Shown piece after piece: positions 6,615 through 9,882 of a DNA stretch of 9,882 bases. Positions within the stretch are counted from its first letter, which is position 1. Every line of letters begins with the position of its first letter. A program made the position numbers and the translations under genes. The notes beneath the pieces are model-generated. The model had not been told where the DNA came from, made no database searches, and saw only the letters and a program-made list of their open reading frames with translations. The stretch comes from Clostridiales bacterium UBA7001 (GTDB lineage: Bacteria; Bacillota; Clostridia; TANB77; CAG-508), in contig DJXP01000034.1 of NCBI GenBank assembly GCA_002449785.1, positions 1 through 9,882 of the forward strand. Direction: 5' to 3'.

Positions 6615-7392
6615 TATCAATAACCTCCTTTGCAAAATCGTTATATGCAATTGCTACTTTACCGTTCTTGTCATGAATAAATATACTTTTTCCCTTTGAA
6701 GAGGATTCAGCCATCTTTATAGTAAGTGGTATTTGAGTATCGTAAATATTTACCACAGATCCATAATTCATTTTTAATGAATTTAATGTTTCTTTTGATA
6801 AATTTGTTCTTTTATTTACTAGAGTTAAAAGAATTCCTCCAATTTTTAAATTTGGATTTATTGTTCTTTTCACTCTAGAAATTGTTTTTAATAAATGTCC
6901 CATACCTTTAGCAGCTAAAAAATGGTCTTGTACTGGAATTATTACTTTATCACTACAAGATAAAGCATTAATTGTTAGCATTCCAAGTGAAGGCATTGAA
7001 TCAATTAATATATAATCATAATCTTTTTTTACATCACTAATAACATTCTTAATTGTAAATTCTCTGCTCATTGCATTTACTAAAGAAAATTCAATAGCAG
7101 ATAAATCAAGATTAGCTGGAATCAAATCAATACCTTCTGAATTTCTTACAATTGCATCTTTAGTATTTAATGGTGTATCATTTATTATATTTTGCATTAG
7201 GTCGGCTAATGTAAGATTCAAATCAGATTCGTTGTAACCCATACAAGTTGTTAAATCACCTTGAGGGTCAGCATCAACAACTAGTACCTTATTCCCAAGT
7301 TTGGATAAGGCAACTCCAAGATTGAAAGTGGTAGTTGTTTTGCCGACTCCTCCTTTCTGATTTGATATTGATATAACTTCACATTCTTTCAT
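6565..7392 (-). CDS. parA: ParA/Soj-family partition ATPase, 275 aa
   Basis: The deviant Walker A motif KGGVGKTT lies at residues 13-20, VVDADPQGD (Walker A') near 38-46, and the Walker B region DYILIDSMPSLGMLTINAL near 118-136, all standard for ParA/Soj ATPases of the MinD group. The protein lacks the N-terminal helix-turn-helix of the large ParA class, so it should not regulate its own promoter directly. ATP-bound ParA coats the nucleoid and separates plasmid copies through ParB. The ATG at 7392 has AAGGAGG six bases upstream. It is first in the parAB pair and lies about 40 bp after a terminator-like hairpin, which may act as a leader attenuator. Everything conserved appears intact. Confidence 0.95.
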   Translation of the reverse strand: MKECEVISISNQKGGVGKTTTTFNLGVALSKLGNKVLVVDADPQGDLTTCMGYNESDLNLTLADLMQNIINDTPLNTKDAIVRNSEGIDLIPANLDLSAIEFSLVNAMSREFTIKNVISDVKKDYDYILIDSMPSLGMLTINALSCSDKVIIPVQDHFLAAKGMGHLLKTISRVKRTINPNLKIGGILLTLVNKRTNLSKETLNSLKMNYGSVVNIYDTQIPLTIKMAESSSKGKSIFIHDKNGKVAIAYNDFAKEVIDNERRREKDAITKDYIR

Positions 7393-7434
7393 TTTGTACC
7401 TCCTTATTTTATTTTTGCTCTAAATAAGAAGGAC

Positions 7435-7462
7435 AAAAAAATACTAAGCCTTATAGCTTAGT
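7435..7462 (-). terminator. Terminator-like hairpin in the parA leader
   Basis: On the minus strand ACTAAGC and GCTTAGT pair (7 bp, 6-base loop) and are followed by A and seven Ts. The stem is weaker than in the other terminators. It lies about 40 bases before the parA start codon with no clear promoter in between, so it may regulate parA rather than end another gene. Confidence 0.5.
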
Positions 7463-7829
7463 TAGTTTTATATTCTATTATTTTTTAATTTACCTTTTTT
7501 AGTCTAGGTAGACAAAACTCCCAAATATGCTATTTAAAAGGATTTATTTTTTTACTCAAATCAAAGTTTTGTGCAAAAAGGAGTAGGACAAATATATAGA
7601 GGTCTTTTGAACCTCCACTTTCAGCTATATCAAGCCTCTTTCAAGACTTTTTACCTTTTATATGTATATGTGTCATAATATTATATTCTTATACTATAAC
7701 TTTATATTTATCCTTATTTTGGATCTTCTTCAAATTCAATTTTAAGCTCATTTATAATTTTATCTGATTAATTTTATTACTATATATTTTTAATCATTAT
7801 ATTTTGATTTTTATAATTTGTTTTCTTAA

Positions 7830-7956
7830 AAATCTCCAAACCCTTTAAAATCAATTATTAGGTTAATTTTCGAGACAAGTAACTATATTACTTTTTTCTA
7901 AAAACGCCTTAAAATTGATTCTCGTGCGTCGTTATTTTCAGGCTTTTCAGCGATTT
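7830..7956. repeat. Control-region repeat, copy A, with two hairpins
   Basis: Aligns with 8003-8121 at an offset of 173-174 bp with scattered differences and small gaps. Shared blocks include CTTTAAAATCAA, TATTAG and AAAAACG, then CTTAAAAT and a TCTCGTG core followed by GTCG. Hairpin 1 is AAGTAA-CTATA-TTACTT (7877-7893). Hairpin 2 pairs 7906-7915 with 7934-7943 (9 of 10 pairs) and puts the TCTCGTG core in its loop. Confidence 0.75.
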
Positions 7957-8002
7957 TTGCATATTTAGAAATTACTATAATTTTATATGTAGATTTTTGA
8001 TA

Positions 8003-8121
8003 AAATCCTGAAAATGCTTTAAAATCAAATATTAGCTAATTTTTTAGACAACAAGTTATATTAACTTTTTATAAAAACGTCTTAAAATCGAATCTCGTGA
8101 GTCGATTTTTTAGTGATTTTT
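8003..8121. repeat. Control-region repeat, copy B, with two hairpins
   Basis: Second copy of the 7830-7956 repeat. Hairpin 1 is AAGTTA-TAT-TAACTT (8053-8067): the base changes relative to copy A are matched on both arms, so pairing is kept. Hairpin 2 pairs AAAATCGA (8084-8091) with TCGATTTT (8102-8109), again with the conserved TCTCGTG core in the loop. Confidence 0.75.
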
Positions 8122-8328
8122 AAGTAGTTTTATAAAAACATTGATTTAATAATAATTAGACAAATTTATAGTTAAGATCAGATTTAAGATTTAAAATTTA
8201 ATTTGAGTAATTTGTAATCTTAATTATAAAAATTATTTAAAATTGATTTTGATGATTTTAAGATATAAATTATTATTTAATATAAATTAAATTAAAAACT
8301 CATTATTATATAAAATTTTTATTTATAA

Positions 8329-8366
8329 CAAATGTTCGGTTTTTGAAATTAATTTACGAACATTTG
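8329..8366. repeat. Perfect 10-bp inverted repeat at the edge of the acquired patch
   Basis: CAAATGTTCG (8329-8338) and CGAACATTTG (8357-8366) are perfect complements 18 bp apart. The element sits where the almost pure A/T region ends and about 20 bp before the sirtuin remnant begins. It could be a recombinase site or protein-binding site; nothing in the window decides this. Confidence 0.7.
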
Positions 8367-8383
8367 AAAATTTATAAAATATG

Positions 8384-8585
8384 GTCAGGAGCAGTTAACG
8401 CAATAACTAAGTGTGATACATTAATCGTTGCAGGCACCTCTCTTACCGTTTATCCAGCTAGTTCCCTACTTCATTACTATAGAGGCTCTAATTTAGTTTT
8501 AATTAACAAATCAAAGACACCTTTCGATAACATGGCGAACCTAGTAATAAATGATTCTTTAGGTAAAGTTTTTTCTGAAATCTAG
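8384..8585 (+). pseudogene. 3' remnant of a CobB-type sirtuin (Sir2) gene
   Basis: The encoded residues SGAVNAI, DTLIVAGTSLTVYPAS, GSNLVLIN, TPFDNMANLVIND and GKVFSEI match the C-terminal quarter of bacterial Sir2 NAD-dependent protein deacylases, including the GTSL motif that contacts NAD and the N/ATP-like LVxIN strand. About 65 of the usual 240 or so residues remain. The Rossmann-fold start, catalytic His and zinc cysteines are absent. The open frame extends left to a TTG at 8343, but that part is A/T-rich, has no ribosome binding site and is unlike sirtuins, so homology starts near 8384. The fragment should be inactive. It is on the plus strand, opposite to the plasmid backbone, and less AT-rich than its left flank, which suggests capture by recombination. 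It may be a passenger carried with the downstream promoter and ORF. Confidence 0.88.
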
Positions 8586-8592
8586 CCATTAT

Positions 8593-8621
8593 TTGATTTT
8601 TTTGTCATAATATGGTATAAT
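8593..8621 (+). promoter_or_regulatory. Near-consensus extended -10 promoter of the GC-rich ORF
   Basis: TTGATT (8593-8598), a 17-bp spacer and TATAAT (8616-8621), with TGG immediately before the -10 box forming an extended -10. It starts 8 bp after the sirtuin stop. The predicted transcript would have a leader of about 38 bases before the ATG at 8666. Confidence 0.85.
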
Positions 8622-8665
8622 AATTATGTTACCCGAAACACGTAGAACCAGAGAGGAGGTTCACT

Positions 8666-8980
8666 ATGGAAAGATTTACAGCTTTGGTTATGAGGGCACG
8701 CAATTATTATGGTGAGGTTTGTGAGGCATCCATTCAGGAAGACCGGGATGAGATTTTCGCACTGACCGCCAAGAGCCCTGACCTCGTCGACAGTTTCCTT
8801 GAAGCTGTTGATTCGTACCCCGAATGGCGCGAGCTCGCTCAGAATGACATCTGCTATTACATCAACCGGATCAAGTACATGAAGTCCCGGAATGCAAGGC
8901 AGACTATGCAGCCGAGTATCAAGCCGATGATCTGGGGGGACGTTTCTGGCCAGGTGGCCGTTATTAAGGTTACCCTATAA
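8666..8980 (+). CDS. Unrecognised GC-rich ORF, 104 aa, probably foreign
   Basis: The ORF has a very strong ribosome binding site (AGGAGG at 8654-8659, 6 bases before the ATG), a near-consensus promoter 45 bp upstream and a terminator 20 bp downstream, so it is a complete single-gene unit. The protein starts MERFTALVMRARNYYGEV, is predicted mostly helical, and is acidic up to about residue 60 then basic (NRIKYMKSRNARQ). It has no signal peptide, membrane segment or motif I can name. Codons are rich in G or C at the third position (for example GCC AAG AGC CCT GAC CTC GTC GAC), unlike any other gene here, which points to a recent donor with roughly balanced GC. It is one of two plus-strand features. 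I do not recognise the family and assign no function. Confidence 0.78.
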   Translation: MERFTALVMRARNYYGEVCEASIQEDRDEIFALTAKSPDLVDSFLEAVDSYPEWRELAQNDICYYINRIKYMKSRNARQTMQPSIKPMIWGDVSGQVAVIKVTL

Positions 8981-9002
8981 GCGACTATGTCGAGTAAATA
9001 GA

Positions 9003-9038
9003 AAAGGCGGAACATTACGTTCCGTCTTTCCTAATTTT
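9003..9038 (+). terminator. Terminator after the GC-rich ORF, probably bidirectional
   Basis: AAAGGCGGAAC (9003-9013) pairs with GTTCCGTCTTT (9019-9029), with one G-T pair and a 5-base loop. T-rich sequence follows on the plus strand and a shorter T run on the minus strand, so it could also end transcription arriving from the coupling-protein remnant. Confidence 0.85.
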
Positions 9039-9519
9039 TATTTATTATTTTTATACCATTTAGCAAACTTAGAAAATGAACTATCTTCTACATGTTCTGC
9101 ATTTCTATTTTCTCGTTCAATATCTGTCATTTGTGCTAAAGTTTTAGTAAATCCTTCAGGAATAAAAACATACCATAAATCTGACCATTTCTTATCCGTA
9201 TAATCCCCCAATATTTTTTAATATCTCACCTTTACTATCTAGTACAATATAATTTCTATTAAGTTGCATAAGATTTGGAAAAACAAATGACCTTGTTTTA
9301 CCAGCACCTGAACCACCAATAATTAAAGTATTCAAATTTCTTTGATGTACTTTTCCATTAAGTCCTATTGAAACATTTTTAGTAAGTATCTTGTTGTTTT
9401 GAATGGGATTTTGTTTATACTTTCTACTTAACTCATAAGATGTACCCCATTTAGCAGATCCATGTTCTTCATTTCTTCTATACTCTTTTTTTGATTTGTA
9501 TCCATTTTTATCAGTACCT
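9038..9519 (-). pseudogene. VirD4/TraG-type coupling protein remnant, internally deleted and frameshifted
   Basis: Read on the minus strand, the first frame (9519 to the TAA at 9194-9192) encodes NEEHGSAKWGT, then NTLIIGGSGAGKTRSF, FPNLMQL and VLDSKGEIL, the start of the cytoplasmic ATPase domain of VirD4/TraG conjugative coupling proteins with its Walker A motif (GGSGAGKT). The N-terminal membrane helices that normally precede it are missing, and no start codon lies in this frame; the ATG at 9505, though well spaced from AGGAGG, is in another frame that stops after 25 codons. Near 9208 the match ends, and a second frame (DLWYVFIPEGFTKTLAQM through FAKWYKNNK, stop at 9040-9038) follows, probably the C-terminus of the same protein. 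Walker B and most of the motor, several hundred residues, are absent. It cannot work as a coupling protein. Confidence 0.85.
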
Positions 9520-9521
9520 CC

Positions 9522-9882
9522 TTATTCTCTTTCCATATCTTTTTTGTTTCTTCTAGGATCATTTCTTAAATCATTTAGAGTATCTTTGAAAGCATATTCT
9601 AATAAATAGTCATCTTTATTTTTTCTATAAAATAGTACATCTAAATAAAAAGTGCCAAGTATTCTTTCTCTTTCAAGCATTAACTGATATTCTTCATCTG
9701 TAAATTCATTCTTTTTAAGGAAATCAACCATTTCTTCTTTATATGCTTTTTCATCTGCATTACTAACAATTTCTTTTGGATACATTTGATATAACGAATC
9801 AATAAAATTGTTATATTCATCTGTTACTCTTTGTAGCACTTGTAATCTTAATTCGTTATCTCCATATTCTTCAATATTTATT
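9522..9882 (-). CDS. Main part of a 128-aa protein, start at 51 across the circular junction
   Basis: Together with bases 51-1 this forms a 128-codon gene; bases 9858-9882 duplicate 1-25 and must be counted once. A GTG at 9839 could start a shorter form but has no ribosome binding site, whereas the ATG at 51 has one. The protein is helical and charged: RVTDEYNNFIDSLYQMYPKE, then EEMVDFLKKNEFTDEEYQLM and a tail ending RRNKKDMERE. The pattern (Y-x-x-F-I-x-x-L then P-K-E-I, A-x-x-K-E-E, D-E-E-x-x-x-L-L) recalls the DUF3848-like small proteins of clostridial conjugative elements; this is a tentative match. It follows the RadC-like gene with overlapping translation signals and is followed 18 bp later, in the same frame, by the coupling-protein remnant. 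Function unknown. Confidence 0.8.
   Translation of the reverse strand, partial: INIEEYGDNELRLQVLQRVTDEYNNFIDSLYQMYPKEIVSNADEKAYKEEMVDFLKKNEFTDEEYQLMLERERILGTFYLDVLFYRKNKDDYLLEYAFKDTLNDLRNDPRRNKKDMERE
9858..9882. repeat. Terminal direct repeat, right copy (circular overlap)
   Basis: Identical to bases 1-25; see the left copy. Confidence 0.9.

Larger units (their letters stand above)
7463..8328. other. Gene-free AT-rich control region, putative origin/centromere
   Basis: No credible ORF on either strand. In order it contains the inverted repeat GTCTA-GG-TAGAC (7502-7513), a less AT-rich patch with possible alternative hairpins (about 7,560-7,650), two long degenerate direct repeats with hairpins (listed separately), and an almost pure A/T stretch (about 8,140-8,328) with repeated TTAAGAT words. 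I found no DnaA box of the TTATNCACA type and no BsuparS-like site. Position next to parA and between the two transcription directions suits replication or partition functions; this is inference. Confidence 0.55.

Noticed and set aside
7599..7615. tRNA T-arm-like hairpin (5-bp stem, 7-base loop)
   Set aside because: No acceptor stem, D arm or anticodon arm can be built around it and the loop lacks the TTCRA pattern in the right place.
7571..7678. Plus-strand GTG-started ORF of 35 codons in the control region
   Set aside because: No spaced ribosome binding site, composition of translated non-coding DNA, and it crosses the possible hairpins.
7725..7785. Minus-strand short frame ending NELKIEFEEDPK, possible protein tail remnant
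   Set aside because: Only about 17 codons between stops with no recognisable family; too short to support as a gene remnant.
7830..8121. CRISPR array or transposon ends from the long repeats
   Set aside because: Only two diverged copies of more than 100 bp, no regular spacers, no cas or transposase gene nearby.
8329..8366. LexA (SOS) box, because of the GTTCG and CGAAC arms
   Set aside because: The half-sites face the wrong way and are 18 bp apart, whereas the Gram-positive LexA site has CGAAC first and GTTCG four bases later.
8343..8585. Sirtuin remnant as an intact small gene starting at TTG 8343
   Set aside because: No ribosome binding site before the TTG, the first 14 codons are unlike sirtuins, and all catalytic and NAD-binding parts upstream are missing.

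Overview
The window looks like a complete small circular plasmid of about 9,857 bp from a low-GC Bacillota host (Clostridia-like, possibly gut-associated). It is strongly AT-rich, genes have AAAGGAGG-type ribosome binding sites, and the protein families are common on clostridial mobile elements. The first 25 bases are repeated exactly as the last 25. A reading frame entering from the right edge continues in frame across that overlap to a good start codon and ribosome binding site at 51, so the ends are an artificial cut in a circle.

Almost all genes lie on the minus strand. Reading in transcription order from the right: (i) a gene-free, very AT-rich control region (about 7,463-8,383) with two 173-bp-spaced degenerate repeats carrying hairpins, a plausible origin or centromere; (ii) parA (7392-6565) and parB (6614-5694), overlapping by 50 bp; (iii) a 52-aa protein, a 141-aa winged-helix protein with two 24-bp iteron-like repeats inside its gene (the best replication-initiator candidate), and a 379-aa membrane-anchored protein with a C-terminal SmpA/BamE-like segment; (iv) a cassette of a 38-aa protein, a 384-aa GTPase with a DUF697-like C-terminus and a 198-aa zinc-ribbon membrane protein, bracketed by two nearly identical 61-bp terminator-plus-Shine-Dalgarno repeats; (v) a block from a conjugative element: a 460-aa RadC/JAMM protein, a 128-aa protein spanning the window ends, and a badly deleted VirD4/TraG coupling-protein remnant.

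On the plus strand, between the control region and the coupling-protein remnant, lies an acquired patch (about 8,384-9,030). It holds the 3' end of a CobB-type sirtuin gene with its 5' part missing, then a self-contained unit of near-consensus promoter, strong ribosome binding site, 104-aa ORF of much higher GC than the rest, and terminator. I do not recognise the ORF.

Taken together this is a ParAB-stabilised cryptic plasmid with eroded conjugation genes: no relaxase, no intact coupling protein and no classical Rep are visible. The points most worth following are the terminator hairpins placed directly upstream of several genes, the GTPase cassette between repeats, the paired-hairpin repeats in the control region, and the foreign GC-rich ORF.
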